This document shows positions 9,484 through 20,883 of a stretch of DNA of 64,000 bases, piece after piece (the stretch's first letter is position 1; each line of letters begins with the position of its first letter). The position numbers and the translations under genes are program-made. The DNA comes from Batillaria attramentaria (lineage: Eukaryota; Mollusca; Gastropoda; Batillariidae). A model generated the notes under the pieces. That model searched no databases, was not told where the DNA came from, and worked only from the letters and a program-made list of their open reading frames with translations. The DNA lies in NCBI GenBank assembly GCA_018292915.2, contig JACVVK020000035.1:607501-671500 (forward strand), read 5' to 3'.

Positions 9484-10150
9484 GACAAACACACACACAG
9501 ACAAAGCCGGCGTTAGAGACAGACAGAGAGGCGGGTGTAATGAGAAGGAACTCGAATTGCACGAAACGACACTGAAAAACCGATAAAAGGAAACGAAATG
9601 CTATCATACGAGACGATATTATTTTCAAATATCCTGTCTCGAGCAATAACGAATTGTAAGTCCAAGGACCAAGGTAACCGGCTGGTATAGGGAAACTCTC
9701 CCGCTTTTGAAAACAAGGAGTGGCTCGCGCCGGTAGCGCCACCTTGCGGTGTCCGGTTCTAACGAAGCTACAATCCCACAGTGGCCACACCACAAAATTG
9801 TCCTTGCCGCAATCAGCAGCCACTGTTAATTAATGGTTCTTCCTCCCTGCTGTTCCTGTCCCACGCGTAATGAGCGTAGTTCTCTCCCCCCTACCCCCGG
9901 GGACGTAGTCAGCAGACGGTGCTGCATCAGTAAAGATCCCCCGACAATTCAGAATCCGGTCATTGTGCAAAGCTGAATAGGGGTGACTGCATTTTAATGA
10001 AGAGGACGAAATGTGACGTGAATGCGATTTTCTCAGGGTAAGGTTTGCTGACAAAGCGCTCATTGTGTGATGACCGAGCGGGGTTTGTGATCTAGAAATA
10101 GCATCAGGTGCTTCGACAGTGCCGCTCGAATAAACAGGAAATGAAGGCGA
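9481..10150. other. Unassigned intergenic DNA
   Basis: Moderately complex sequence with no supported gene. The open frames on the minus strand lack recognisable motifs and overlap microsatellite at one end. Confidence 0.4.
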
Positions 10151-10153
10151 CAC

Positions 10154-10370
10154 ACAAAAGAGCGCTTAGACAAGGGAGACCACCACACCGCGTACCTACG
10201 TCACGAGGTTTTGCCCTCAAGCTTTTTTTTTTTTTTTTTCTTTCTTCGAAACGGTTGTAAATATTTTTACACCAAACAAATGACAAAATTAGCATTGCAG
10301 ACAAAAGAGTGCGTAGACAAAGGAGACCACCACACTCCGTAGCTACGTCACGAGGTTTTGCCCCCAAGCT
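10154..10370 (+). repeat. Local direct duplication of about 70 bp
   Basis: The block containing GGAGACCACCACAC and CTACGTCACGAGGTTTTGCC occurs at about 10154-10222 and again at about 10302-10370, a period of 148 bp. A poly-T tract and unique sequence lie between the copies. Confidence 0.8.
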
Positions 10371-10404
10371 ATCCTCTTGAAAACTATCTTACATCACAGA
10401 TACA

Positions 10405-11190
10405 AATATTAGCACAATACATACGCAAAAGAAGTTTGAGTGATCAGGAGGCAAAGTTGAAAACTTTACGACGCTCACAATGACGTCGCTGGGGCTTTTT
10501 AGGGTGTTGTGAATCGTCCTTCGGCGAAATACCAGGAAATTCACATATAAAAATAGCAATAATAATTTGTTTTCCTACCTAGGTCGGCTCCTACCCAGAG
10601 CGGGTGTACTATGGGCCCAATGGGGAGGCTGTTGCCACACAGCCGAGATTCACCCACTTCACGAGTGCGATTTTGGGGGGTGCTTCCCTTGGTATGACAC
10701 GTCTTATGGTGTGGATGATTACACGGCCGGCACCGCAGGTGCTGTAGTTCCCGGGCCCTGTTAATGCCGGGATATTTATAACAGGAAGCGTGCAATGCGG
10801 CCATGTTCCGCAGTCCCAAACCACACGGACCTCCATAGCATCATCTTGCCATCATCCTCATCTCCATCATCATGCATAATGAAAATTGCCCCAGCTTCCG
10901 AACCCTCCGTGGATTCCACCCATTACCAGGGAGGAACACCACTGGAGCCGGCAAAGAGTTGTGGCAGCAAAAAAACAAACAAAACCCAAACAAACAAAAA
11001 ACAAAAACAAACAAACAAAAATATTAGCACAATACATACGCAAAAGAAGTTTGAGTGATCAGGAGCCAAAGCTGAAAACTTTACGACGGTCACAGTGACG
11101 TCACTGGGGCTTTTTAGGGTGTTGTGAACCCGCCGTCTGCTGGCGAAACACCAGGAAATTCACATATACATTTACACAAAGAGCAATAAT
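10405..11190 (+). repeat. Direct repeat pair flanking a SINE
   Basis: A block of about 150 bp starting at AATATTAGCACAATACATACG occurs at about 10405-10572 and 11022-11190, with a handful of substitutions and a short indel near the CGCC/CTGC segment. Between them lie the truncated family C SINE and an A/C-rich tract (10965-11021). It is a segmental duplication about 617 bp apart, not a simple target duplication. Confidence 0.8.
10576..10876 (+). mobile_element. SINE family C, 5'-truncated
   Basis: The body matches 35550-35847, sharing CTAGGTCGGCTCCTACCC, TGTTGCCACACAGCCGAG, GATTACACGGCCGGCACCGC and the 3' end CATCCTCATCTCCATCATC. The tRNA-like head is missing. Confidence 0.85.
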
Positions 11191-12390
11191 TTTTTTTTTA
11201 AAGTGAAACGAAAATATCTGCACAAACAACCCTCTGAAACACGAGTATGTTCACCCTCGTTATTCGAAACACACCTGCATGGTTGGAATTCCCGACATTG
11301 AAATATTACTTCTCGTGGATACGCGAAAACACAATCATGCACTGGCCGTTGAACCGCTGAATGTAATATGATGCTAATTCAACGAGCACCCTATAACAAT
11401 GAGTATCCTCTGACAAATACAACAATTAACGTGTTTGTTTTTTGTTTTTTTCGTTGTTGTTTTTGTTTGGTTGGTTGGTTGGTTGGTTTTGTGTGTGTGT
11501 GTTTGTTTGTTTGTTTTGTGTTGTTGTTGTTGTTTTTTGGGGGGTGGGTTGGGTGTTTGTTTTTTGACATTCCTAAAACCTAAATGTCTCAGATTTTTGC
11601 GGAGTAAATAACATAAACGCATTTCACCAAATCAGTGTAAACACATTTAACACTTAATATATTTAGCCAATAGGTTTTACTTTGGTGTATTGAAATAACA
11701 CGGTGATCACAAATAGAAACAAAATAATTTGTTGTTGATTGAACTACGTGATTTGTTTCTGATTAATCGAATGATGCCTCCGATTTCCTGAAGAAAATAA
11801 ACCTGTTTATTCCGCAGTTTGCTGGTTATTTCCATTTGCCGATATGAATTAGTTTTTGATATATAAATATTTCGATGTAAAAAATGTATTTTGTTGTTTA
11901 AGCTGCTTGTTGTTGTAAGTTGGTATTGTACGACAACAATTAATTTGACAGTTGTCTGATACAAACGATACTGATGACTTCAAGTATGGTAAGCTGAAGC
12001 GGACATTTTCCTCAATGCCGGAAGACAAATCACCAGTTTATAATGGACGATTGACACAGTGGATTCAGGAAATGTACATACAATTTCATTCAGTTTTCTT
12101 TATTAGTCCATGTGGAATTTCTTTGCACGTGGCCTGTCAAAATAAAAAATAAATAAAAGAATAAAATTTAATGTAAAATATGTTTCAAAACATGAGGTGG
12201 GTTCCGTGAGGATGGAATATGATTTTTTTTTTTTTTACCACACCAGACGAATATCTAACAACACCGGTGCCCGAAGTGGGAGTTCATGATTTGTCGAGCA
12301 TGTCAACTGAGCAATCAGACCTGCATCCTAAATCATTGTGTGATTCCCTCTGTACATCACATGTTACTACTAGATGTCTCTCACGCCACA
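11191..12390. other. AT-rich intergenic DNA with a T/G tract
   Basis: No supported gene. A T/G-only tract lies at about 11431-11566, built of TTG and GGTT runs. The rest is AT-rich unique sequence with short open frames and no motifs. Confidence 0.5.
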
Positions 12391-12470
12391 TTTCTCGTTG
12401 TCCTGTGTTTGATATCACCCTCACGTGGTGGAAAAGGACGTTAAACTCCCAAACTCCCACCCCACCCTCC
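12391..12470 (+). mobile_element. SINE family A, 3' half only
   Basis: It retains TTTGATATCACCC, GTGGTGGAAAAGGACG and TTAAACTCCCAAAC, and lacks the tRNA-like head. Confidence 0.75.
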
Positions 12471-12706
12471 CGCGCCACATGCTGTAGATGAGCCAAGCAA
12501 CCACCCAGTCACGTTATCTCTTAAGAGCCTAAGCCTGACCACTCTGCCCCCTATATGATAAGATTGGTTAAAAAGAACAAGCCACTGCACACCAGTAGGA
12601 GCCACTTCAAGCCACTAAAACCCTAAAATGATGATGATAATAATAATAATAATAATAATAAATCGTAGCTCAAATTTTTCTAAAATTGACCCAATGCGCG
12701 TACTCC

Positions 12707-12712
<6 letters not shown>

Positions 12713-12768
<56 letters not shown>
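12713..12768. repeat. (CA)n microsatellite
   Basis: An uninterrupted CA run of about 56 bp directly downstream of a non-LTR element 3' end read on the minus strand. Confidence 0.9.
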
Positions 12769-12770
<2 letters not shown>

Positions 12771-12781
12771 GAGAGGCTGAA

Positions 12782-13100
12782 TCAGGAGGAGGTCAGCGGA
12801 CCTAGTTGAAAGCCACTTGGAATAGATGCGTCAGACTTGAAACGATCTGTGCCCGACAGGACTCTCAAACCGGCAGGTAGTGCGTTCCAGAGTGACGGGG
12901 CAGCGAAGCTAAACGCGCGCTCGTCTCCTGTCTTGAGGTTTCGGCGAGGAACTTTCAACAGTTCAAGGCCTTCCGCGTTAGGCCCACGATTACTGCAGAA
13001 TGCATAATAGTGGCTTGAAGTGGCCTAGAGGGATCTGAAGATTTCATGTAAAATTGCGAGTGTTGCATGGGCTTTTAAAAGTTTATGGGGTGTAGTCAAA
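12782..13100 (-). pseudogene. 3' end of a non-LTR retrotransposon ORF2
   Basis: Minus-strand translation from about 13010 to the stop at 12782-12784 gives a C-terminus with GDERAFSFAAPSLWNALPAG and then a TDRFKS segment. This is the characteristic end of CR1/L2/Jockey-type polyproteins (FSxAAPxLWNxLP ... FKxxLKT). The LKT-like ending is replaced by unrelated residues, so the copy is decayed. The 12985-13095 part recurs at about 35868-35970. Confidence 0.7.
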
Positions 13101-13198
13101 ACTGGACGTGAGCATTTCCAGTGTTACTCCACTTTCCCGGTTTCCCATTTGAAAGGGAAAGTGTTAACACGGAATTATTGTTGTGATCATGTCTGTGT

Positions 13199-13287
13199 CA
13201 ATAATAATAATAATAAATTGCTTTTATATAGCGCAGTATCCCAGCAGATGCTGGCTCAGAGCGCTCTACAATTACACACACGCACAG

Positions 13288-13336
<49 letters not shown>
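13199..13336 (-). repeat. Retroelement 3' tail with AAT run and (CA)n
   Basis: An AAT run (13199-13216) adjoins AGCGCAGTATCCCAGCAG and GGCTCAGAGCGCTC. Read on the minus strand this is a short SINE/LINE tail ending in ATT repeats. A (CA)n run follows at about 13290-13336. Confidence 0.55.
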
Positions 13337-13337
<1 letters not shown>

Positions 13338-13439
13338 CACTTTCATAAAATACAGCTGGGATCTCGATAAAATGAGCTGGGGGGGGGGGGGAGTATTTAC
13401 AGATGGATAGAGTTGTGCAAGCAACAAAGACCAGTTCGC

Positions 13440-13720
13440 AGCTAATTAACTAAGAGGGAGAGAAGGCTGACTGGAAGAAGTGGGTTTTTAGTTTGTTTTT
13501 AAAAACTGTGAAAGATGGAGACTGACGGACATGTAGAGGAAGTGAATTCCAAACTCTCGGGACCCGGTACTGAAAGGACCTCATGCCAAATGTAAGTTTC
13601 ACACGGGGGATGGTGAGAAGTTTTTTTCTGAACTGGACCGGAGAGTTCTTGGTGGGTCGTAAGCGGCCAGACAAGATGACAAGTATGCTGGCAGTGTCAA
13701 CATATCTACAGTCACTTGGT
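13440..13720 (-). pseudogene. 3' end of a second non-LTR retrotransposon ORF
   Basis: The 74-residue minus-strand frame (stop near 13450) reads through RSFQYRVPRVWNSLPLHVRQ and then SFTVFKNKLKTHFF. This matches the conserved C-terminal tail of CR1/L2-like polyproteins. It differs clearly from the fragment at 12782, so it is another element. Only the end survives, as expected from 5' truncation. Confidence 0.75.
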
Positions 13721-13924
13721 AAACCTGCCTCGGAATTGTGAAGTAATTAGGCACCTTTACCTATTTGCTGTAACTTTGTGTGGAACTTTTAGTTGACAGC
13801 TTAATGTGCAGTCACTCTGGTAATCGGATGAAAGTGCTGGCGAATTAAAGCGATTGCTTCGCCAGCTGCTGTCTGCGAGGGTTCCGCGGTAGTGTCACTG
13901 TGAACGCCCGGATTTTAAGATCTC

Positions 13925-14060
13925 TAATCTCACAGGTCGTTCTGAGTTGATTCGGTGGTGCGAAGCGTCACAGCACTTAGACACAAATACCCCCACTGTT
14001 AGTCTTGCATTGTGCTGACTGAAGCCAAAGACGCGGCAGCCGCTGACACAACTCTGTACC
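13925..14060 (+). repeat. Diverged copy of interspersed repeat D
   Basis: CTCACAGGTCGTTCTGAG and CACTTAGACAC are shared with the better copies at 23363, 31186 and 37722. Alignment breaks down afterwards. Confidence 0.45.
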
Positions 14061-14089
14061 GAGACCGGCGCTTCTCTTGGCCTCTGCAA

Positions 14090-14632
14090 TGACCCCCAGA
14101 TCGGCTAACAGAGACCTGAGCCGAGCTAAGTGATATCCAAGAAGGAAAAAAACTAAAATACTCGGTGACAAGGAAAGTGGACAGTTCTGAACAACTTTGT
14201 GATCAACGTGGTATCTCACAGTGTGCACAGAAGCGGTGAGTTCTGTCGCATTCACGACTGAGCACAGTACATTTTCAGCCTGTTTCAGAGATTATTGCCT
14301 GCATGACTTGTCTCCCTTGCCGCAACAAGCACGCATTTTTCGTGGCAGAGCACATGAGTTGCCATGAAAAATTCATGCATGCTGCGGTTCTGTGTATGCA
14401 CGGGGGACAACTTACGCAGGCAGCAATCTCGAAACAGGCTGAAAATGTACTGTGCTGGTGAATGCGACAGAACTCACCGCTTCTGTGCACACAGTGAAAT
14501 ACCACGTTGACCACAAAGTTGTTCAGAACTGTCCACTTTCCTTGTCACCGAGTTTTTTTGGGTTTTTTGTTTTTTTCCTTCTTAGGTATTACTTGTCTCG
14601 GCGCAGGTCTCGCCTAGCTGATTTCGGGTCAG
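14090..14632. mobile_element. Fold-back element F, complete copy
   Basis: Left arm (about 14090-14312) and right arm (about 14402-14632) are imperfect reverse complements. Pairs include TCGGTGACAAGGAAAGTGGA with its complement near 14541, and TGTGCACAGAAGCGGTGAG with CTCACCGCTTCTGTGCACA. The centre (about 14313-14400), with GCCGCAACAAGCACGC, is unique. No transposase frame exists, so it is a non-autonomous palindromic element. Clear target duplications are not visible. Confidence 0.75.
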
Positions 14633-14799
14633 TTCTTAGGGTACGCGTAGTGAAGCCTGGTGGTACAGTGTTACCGCTGACAGTGCTGCGGCCAGTCAGG
14701 GCAAGTTTGAGACAAATAAATAAATTCCCTTTACATTTTGACTTGACAAGCAATAGGCCCGCAGCCCTTAAACGTAATATAACTCTGACCCTGGCTGGT

Positions 14800-14969
14800 G
14801 TGGGTGGGTGTTTTGGGGTTTAACGTCCTTTTCCACCACATGCGGGTGATATCAAAGACAGGGGCAACGATGAAAAAGCCAGCACAAATCTTTGGCCCCA
14901 GCAGGGATACGAACTCACGACCCGAGCATTGAGAGTCCAACGCTCTACCATTCGGCCACCCCGGCTCCC
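14800..14969 (-). mobile_element. SINE family A, near full-length
   Basis: Minus-strand copy with the head GGGAGCCGGGGTGGCCGAAT, box B and the GATATCACCC / GGAAAAGGACGTTAAAC body. Confidence 0.85.
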
Positions 14970-15375
14970 TCTGGCCCTGGCTGAGATACAGACCTTTGAT
15001 ATCATAACTTTGCGCATCTCACGGGTTTAGGTGCACAGAATATTCAAAGGCATTTGGCGAACACTTATCGAACACTTATCATCAACGTCGGTTTACGTTA
15101 CACGTGCAAGCTTTTTCGTACCGCGAACGAGTCTCCCACGTTTCGGTTTTGGTCCTGTATACGAAAATCAGGAACGACTAACGGTTCTTTGACGGATCTC
15201 GCTTCAGCTTCTTCTTCTTCGTCGTCGTCGTTGTTCACTAGATGGAGATGCCAGTCGCCCGCACGAATGCAGTTGTCCTCAGAAGGTCCTCAAGGTTGCC
15301 ATAGAGCTTGACCCTCAGCGGTGCTGGTTCTGGCCATGTTTCTTGTCTGGGAGTTTCATGGAGCTGGCAGTGTTG
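14970..15375. other. Unassigned intergenic DNA
   Basis: No supported gene. Short trinucleotide runs (CTT, CGT) occur near 15208-15233. Confidence 0.4.
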
Positions 15376-15618
15376 TAATAATAATAATAATAATAATAAT
15401 GAGTATTGTATAGGCGCCGCCAATTTCATGAATCGGCTCAAAGCGCCGCGAACTGAACCCGACACGCACGCTCACGTGAATCACACGCATTCTCTCACAC
15501 ACTGGACATAAACACATTACAATCACGTGGTGCGAAGGGTCAGCTCAGCTATTTAAATTTCGGAATTTAGAATTGCATTTTTTTTTTTTTTCAAATTTGG
15601 TGGGCTGAACATTTCCCA
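15376..15618 (-). mobile_element. SINE family B, 5'-truncated
   Basis: On the + strand it starts with an AAT tail (15376-15402) and runs through GGCTCAAAGCGCCGCGAACT and CACGTGGTGCGAAGGG to the TGGGCTGAACATTTCC point. The tRNA-like head is absent. Confidence 0.85.
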
Positions 15619-16451
15619 CTGAGCCAGATTTTAATCCATGCAGGAAAAAAAAAATAATCATGATTTTTTTGTTGATTGAAGCACAACCCCAAACCTACTT
15701 GGTAAGAATTGAGTTAAAGTGCGCGGGTCAAGTTGCGCAGTTGAGCAATGACACGCCTTACCAAAGCACCTAATCCAACCCTCTTTCTTTTTCTTCTTCT
15801 TTTCTTCTTCGGCTTCTCCAATTTTCATCAGAAATCATCGCCTCGCGCAAAAGTTCCTCGAAATGACAAGATCCCGATGACACTTTCCCGCGACTTCCCC
15901 TTATGCCGACTCATTACTATTCATTAACTACGCAAGCGACCGGGGCATGCCCAAGGGGAGAGAAGTGGGAATCACAGTTTTTAAGGTTGGAAGCGGCTCA
16001 GCTGTTTTCAAAGCTCTGCACGATTCACGCGGAGGATTATTTTTTTTTCCTGAAAATCCAAATCCAAATCCGAGATCAAGAATTTGTTGAGGGTTTTTGT
16101 TGTTGTTGTTTGGTTTTTTTCCCCCCGTCTTTTACGTCGTGCTCATATCAAATGAAACAGAAGCAGAAACTCGAAACAGAAGGTTCCTAGACAAGTAAAC
16201 CTCTTCTTTTTTTTTCCTTTTTTTTCCCTTTTTGTTAATTTTTCTTGTTCATTCAGACCTTTAAGACAACGCGGGTTCTGATTCAAAGGTTTGTGGAATT
16301 CACTGAATCTCATAAGAAGCCCAATCTTCAATCTCCACGAGTGAATTGGCTAAATATATTGTTTATATATATATATATATTTTTTTTTTAAAGCCGGTTC
16401 ATGAATATCTATATCGTTTGGAGAATTTACCTGCCTTACTGCATCGTCAGT
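15619..16451. other. Unassigned AT-rich DNA
   Basis: No supported gene. T-rich runs, a short TTG run (16097-16111) and an AT dinucleotide run at about 16364-16380. Confidence 0.45.
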
Positions 16452-16529
16452 TTAACTCTTTGACGACGGAGCGCAATTTCTGACACACGATTTCCTATAG
16501 GAAATTGCGCTCCGTCGTCAAAGAGTTAA
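16452..16529. mobile_element. piggyBac-like hairpin MITE with TTAA ends
   Basis: Perfect inverted repeats, beginning TTAACTCTTTGACGACGGAG at 16452 and closing with its complement at 16529, enclose a 20-nt loop (16481-16500). TTAA stands at both outer ends (16452-16455, 16526-16529), which is the piggyBac target duplication. The CTCTTTGAC terminus resembles piggyBac inverted ends. It is only 70 bp between the TTAA sites, so it is non-autonomous. Confidence 0.75.
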
Positions 16530-17181
16530 AGAGACGAGAGTCAACTTTTGCAAGCTCGTATAACGACTTAGGCTGCTTTCGATGACAAAAAACAAACAAA
16601 CAAACAAACAAACAAACAAACATGATATCTTTCAGACACACCCAGAATTATGGCCTTCTCTGGGCCGTCGGTGCAAAGATATTAGCCAAAAAACAAAACA
16701 AAAAAAAAACGCCTATTGGTCGGTCATACCACGGGTGTGTCGAGTGTTCTGAGACAACGGACACGTCCATGCCTTCTGACACCAAATAATGCATAGAAAA
16801 GATGATAGGAACTGAGATAAAAGAGCTGTAAGAGTGTTTGGTGAGTTCACTGATGCAACAGTTACAGCATCTTTTCGAAACTCCTATCAACTTTCTTTCA
16901 TTGAATCAAGTGCGTAATAGTTATCATCTATCTTAGAGGAGAACCCGATAGCGAAGTCTTTAAAAAGCTTTGCGTGGCCGTGATACAGGCAAATTTGAAC
17001 TGGAACATTCTGCAAACAAAGGATGCTTGCCGCCATGCTGGGTGAAAGGCGACCTCTAGCCAAGGGGGACTACTACAACCGCTACTCGCGTCCGTCGTCT
17101 GCTAGGGTATCGGGAGTAAGAGAGAGTCCTTGTACAAAATTAATTATTCATCAATAATTTCCACTTTTCTTCAAGCGAAGC
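16530..17181. other. Unassigned intergenic DNA
   Basis: No supported gene; an AAAC run occurs at about 16588-16620. Confidence 0.4.
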
Positions 17182-17362
17182 GGGGAGCCGGGGTGGTCGA
17201 ATGGTAGAGCGTTGGACTTCTAATGCTCGGGTCGAGAGTTCGATCCCGGCTGGGGCCAAATTTGTGCTGGCTTTTTCATCGTTCCCCCGTCTTTGATATC
17301 ACCCTATGTGGTGGAAAAGGACGTTAAACCCCCAAACACCCACCCACCCACCCACCCACCCC
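17182..17362 (+). mobile_element. SINE family A, full-length
   Basis: Head GGGGAGCCGGGGTGGTCGAA, box B GAGAGTTCGATCCCGG, the family body and a 3' (CCCA)n tail of about 24 bp. Confidence 0.9.
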
Positions 17363-17639
17363 CTCAAGCCAAGCAGATATGAGGCCATGCCCTAGCGTTA
17401 GAGTTGAAACCAAGGGAGATGATTTAGCGCGAACATACATACATCACAACCAAAGAGCCTCCCTCTATCATGTATGGCACCGAATCGCCTACATACATGA
17501 GCTGCATGGTATATATAGTACATCGAACATAGTACATGTTACAGTCACCTTTGAGGATGGCGAGGTGACTGTACTGTGTTCCATGCATTTCATCTTTGCG
17601 ACTCGGTGCCATAAGGGGAAGGTTCTTTGGTTGTGTGAT

Positions 17640-18310
17640 GAATGTGTGTTCGCGCTTTTTATAAATTATCTACATTTTTTTTCTCTCGTGTGTTTTCCTC
17701 TGTTGTGTGGTGGTGGTGGTGGTGGTGTTTAGTTGGTTTTTTTTTTGTGGTAGTTTTTTTTTTTTTTTTTTTTTGCTTGTGTTGGTTTTCAAGTCGTTTC
17801 TTGTTTGGTTGGTTGGTTGGGTTGTTTGTTTATTTGCTTGTTTGTTTGTCTGGGTTTTTGTTGTTTGTTTGGGTGGTTCTTATTTGTTTGGTTGGCTGGG
17901 GTTTCGTTGTTCTTATTCTTTGGGGTTTTTGTTGTTGTTGTTTATTTCTTGTTTTGTTGTTGTTGTTGTTGTATTTTTGTTTTTGTTTTCTTGTTTCAGC
18001 GTTTTTGTTTTTGTTTGTTCTTGGTGTTTTGTTGTTGTTGTTGTTGTTGTTGTTTGTTCTTGTTTTCTGTTTTTGTTTGTTTTTGTTTTTGTTTGTTTTT
18101 GTTTTTGTTTGTTTTTGTTTTGTTTTGGGGGAGCTCGGTTGTTTGTTGATTGGTTTTCCTTAGTTTGTTGTTCATGTGTTTTGTTGGTGATGGTGGTGTG
18201 TGTTTTTTTTGTGGTTTTTTTTTTGGGGGGGGGGGTTGTTTTGTTGTTGTTGTTGTTTTTTGTTTTTTTTTTTTGGGGGGGGGGGGGCTATTGTTGCATT
18301 TACACTATGC
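17640..18310 (+). repeat. Long T/G-only tract
   Basis: About 650 bp in which the + strand is almost entirely T and G. It mixes TTG, GTTT and GGTT units with G runs of up to about 11 (near 18225 and 18276). It is open in several frames only because it lacks A and C. Shorter tracts of the same kind and orientation occur elsewhere in the window. Confidence 0.9.
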
Positions 18311-18590
18311 ACTTTCGCAGATTAGTTACACGTCCCTCATTTTCCTCAGAGATGGAGAGCAGCGCATATGGGCGTTTTTTCCCCGTGCACAGAGACGCCA
18401 TCTTGAACCGCTGAGCCAAGCCAGAATCATCGGTCACCGATCCTTCCCCCTAAATAGAAGTCCGGCAGGTGCAAGTGGGGCGGTTTTCCTCCCAGACACC
18501 AACGGATCTCTAATAACAGAGGGGGAAAAGATGTAGTTATCTCAAGATGAAAATACAGGATCTCTCTCTCCTTCTTCTTCTTGTCGCTTT

Positions 18591-18645
<55 letters not shown>

Positions 18646-19367
18646 TGTGTGTGTGTGTGTTTATCCACTGTCTTTGAATCCAGCGTCCCATTTGTTTTGT
18701 ATTTATAGAAGATCCGGTAATCGAAAATCCAGATTACTTGAACTCTAAAGCAGATTGCACCTCTGCTTTCATAAAGTAGGTGGTTGAGGTGGTGGTGGTG
18801 GTGGTGGTGGAGGTGGTGGTGGTGGAAATGGCATTGTTGTTGCTGCTGCTGATGATGATGATGACGACGACGACGAGAACGACGATGATGATGATGACGA
18901 CGACGATGATGATGATGACGCCGTCGACGACGACGACAAAGATGGGATTCTTTTAGATGACCAGTTCATGGCATAACATGACAAAGGTTTATTCAACACT
19001 GAATTGTTGAAGGGGAAATTATCACCGATTTTCACTGAGTCCAACTTTACATATCAAGCTTTGCTTCCCTTTGCTTTGGCTATTACCACGTCTTGCGATC
19101 GATTGTGCGCCATCTGCGTCCGCATAAGTATTAACCCACCACAACCATGTTTTTGTTTAAATATTTTTGCTCGTGACCTCGACGAACTGAAGCAATGTAT
19201 TTTAAATGCGATTTCTTTCACCAGAAAATGCAGGTAAAAATTTGCACTCAATCAACCGCACGAACTCGTACGAATGGCATTTTTGCGTCTGGCGTGTCAT
19301 AAACAGTGTACACAAAGATACTGTTGCTATCATTACTAGGTTGTTTTTTTTTTGTTGTTTTTTTAGA
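18311..19367. other. Intergenic DNA with (TG)n and trinucleotide arrays
   Basis: No supported gene. A (TG)n run spans about 18593-18660. A mixed TGG / GAT / GAC array spans about 18780-18945, giving Pro/Ser-repeat frames on the minus strand that are not genes. Confidence 0.7.
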
Positions 19368-19543
19368 GGGTGGGTGGGTGGGTGTTTGGGTGTTTAGCAT
19401 CCTTTTCTACGGGTGATATCAAAGACGGCGCAACAATGAAAAAGCCAGTACAGTGTACCAATATTTGGTGCCAGCCGGGATTCGAACTCACGACCCGAGC
19501 ATTGGAAATCCAACGCTCTACCATTCGGCCACCCCGGCTCTCC
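19368..19543 (-). mobile_element. SINE family A, near full-length
   Basis: Minus-strand copy with head and box B intact and a deletion in the middle of the body (GTCCTTTTCCACC is altered to ATCCTTTTCTACG). Confidence 0.85.
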
Positions 19544-19798
19544 GGTTTTACTTAGAGAGAATTGTGTTTTTGTAAGAGTTGTGCTTGTGACTGCGCCCGT
19601 GCACTCGAAATAGTCTATTATTTTAGAGATTAGTAGACTTCTGAATGCAACACACTGACGTTTGATGGCCGCGCAAACTACTGCTTTTTGGCTTCAGTCA
19701 GTTGAACGCAAGCCTGTCCGAGCATGTATTTGTGCTCAACAAAATGACCGTGGGGTATTTGAGGTACCCTGTTTGGCGAGTGTGCTAGTCTGTAGTGA

Positions 19799-19860
<62 letters not shown>

Positions 19861-20844
19861 TTTTCCACTCCAAATGCGCCGTGAGCATGCTTACTGCATG
19901 GTAGTTTTCTTGTAGCGTTATACAAATGGCCAAACATCATCATTATCATTTTTGTGCTCATGAAAAAGCGTGATGTTCGTGATTTTTTGTGTTATATAGG
20001 TCAAGGTGCTTGCCGGCCAGGCGGTCGCAAAAAGAGGCAAGCTGCCAGTGACGTTTAGAGAACCATAGACAAGACAAACTTAATTCCCGAATCTTTGATT
20101 AAAAAATCCTTCATCAAAGGTCAGACAAACACATGAGAGGTCCATGCTACTTATCTGAAACTGTAACTACGTCTTGGATTTTCGAATAAAATGTTTTGTT
20201 ATTTATTGAAACACACACACACAGAGTTAGGTTCTGCGTGGTGCTGATATAAAACGATATCGACCAGCATAAAAGAAGATGTTTGGCTGAGCACAAACCG
20301 AGACTGAGGAGGGCTGCCCACGTTACAAGACCTGTCATTACAGTTTGGTCTGTCGGTCCCGGCTCTGTCACGGGAGGCTGTTCCGTCAGTGAAGCTCCTC
20401 CCACTTTCCCGTCTGTGGCTAGAGAGAGCACTTCACGTGGCTGATATCGTGGGTGGTGTGTTTGCTGCAGGAGGAAATCGCGGGAAAGTGTGGGAGGTGG
20501 GGGAAGAGGTCGGGGGTGGGGGGGGGGGGGTCGGAGGAGAACGGAGGCAGGGGGGGGGGGTCGGAGGAGGTGAGAGAGAACGTCAGGAGGAGCAGGTGGC
20601 TTTAGAAGATTATGAGCTAGATTATGAGGCCGCTGCGTTGAGTGTCTCTGGCGGTTTTTTTTTTTCTATGTATCAAATTATCAGGCTTTTACGGTGCATG
20701 CATTTCTCAGACTGAGACTGATTAATTTGCAGGGTGCGGTGGTCACAAGCTACAAGAGGGCTGCGTCTACTGGAAATCGGAAATTGGACGGAAAAAATAG
20801 ACCACTGACTGTATTGTCTCTAATTTCTTAAAAGGGCTAATGTT
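19544..20844. other. Intergenic DNA with (CA)n and G-rich stretch
   Basis: No supported gene. (CA)n at about 19809-19858. A purine-rich stretch at about 20487-20590 has G runs up to 13 and could form G-quadruplexes. The rest is unassigned. Confidence 0.5.
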
Positions 20845-20882
20845 ACCATTTTTATGCTCACAGATCGGTCTGAGTTGTTTTC
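20845..20882 (+). repeat. Head fragment of interspersed repeat D
   Basis: TACCATTTTTATGCTCACAG followed by ATCGGTCTGAG matches the start of the repeat at 37722. It is cut off by the satellite array. Confidence 0.55.
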
Positions 20883-20883
20883 T

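Noticed and set aside
17642..18414. Valine/phenylalanine-rich frames resembling membrane proteins
   Set aside because: They lie in a T/G-only tract, where GTT, TTT and TGT codons dominate in every frame.
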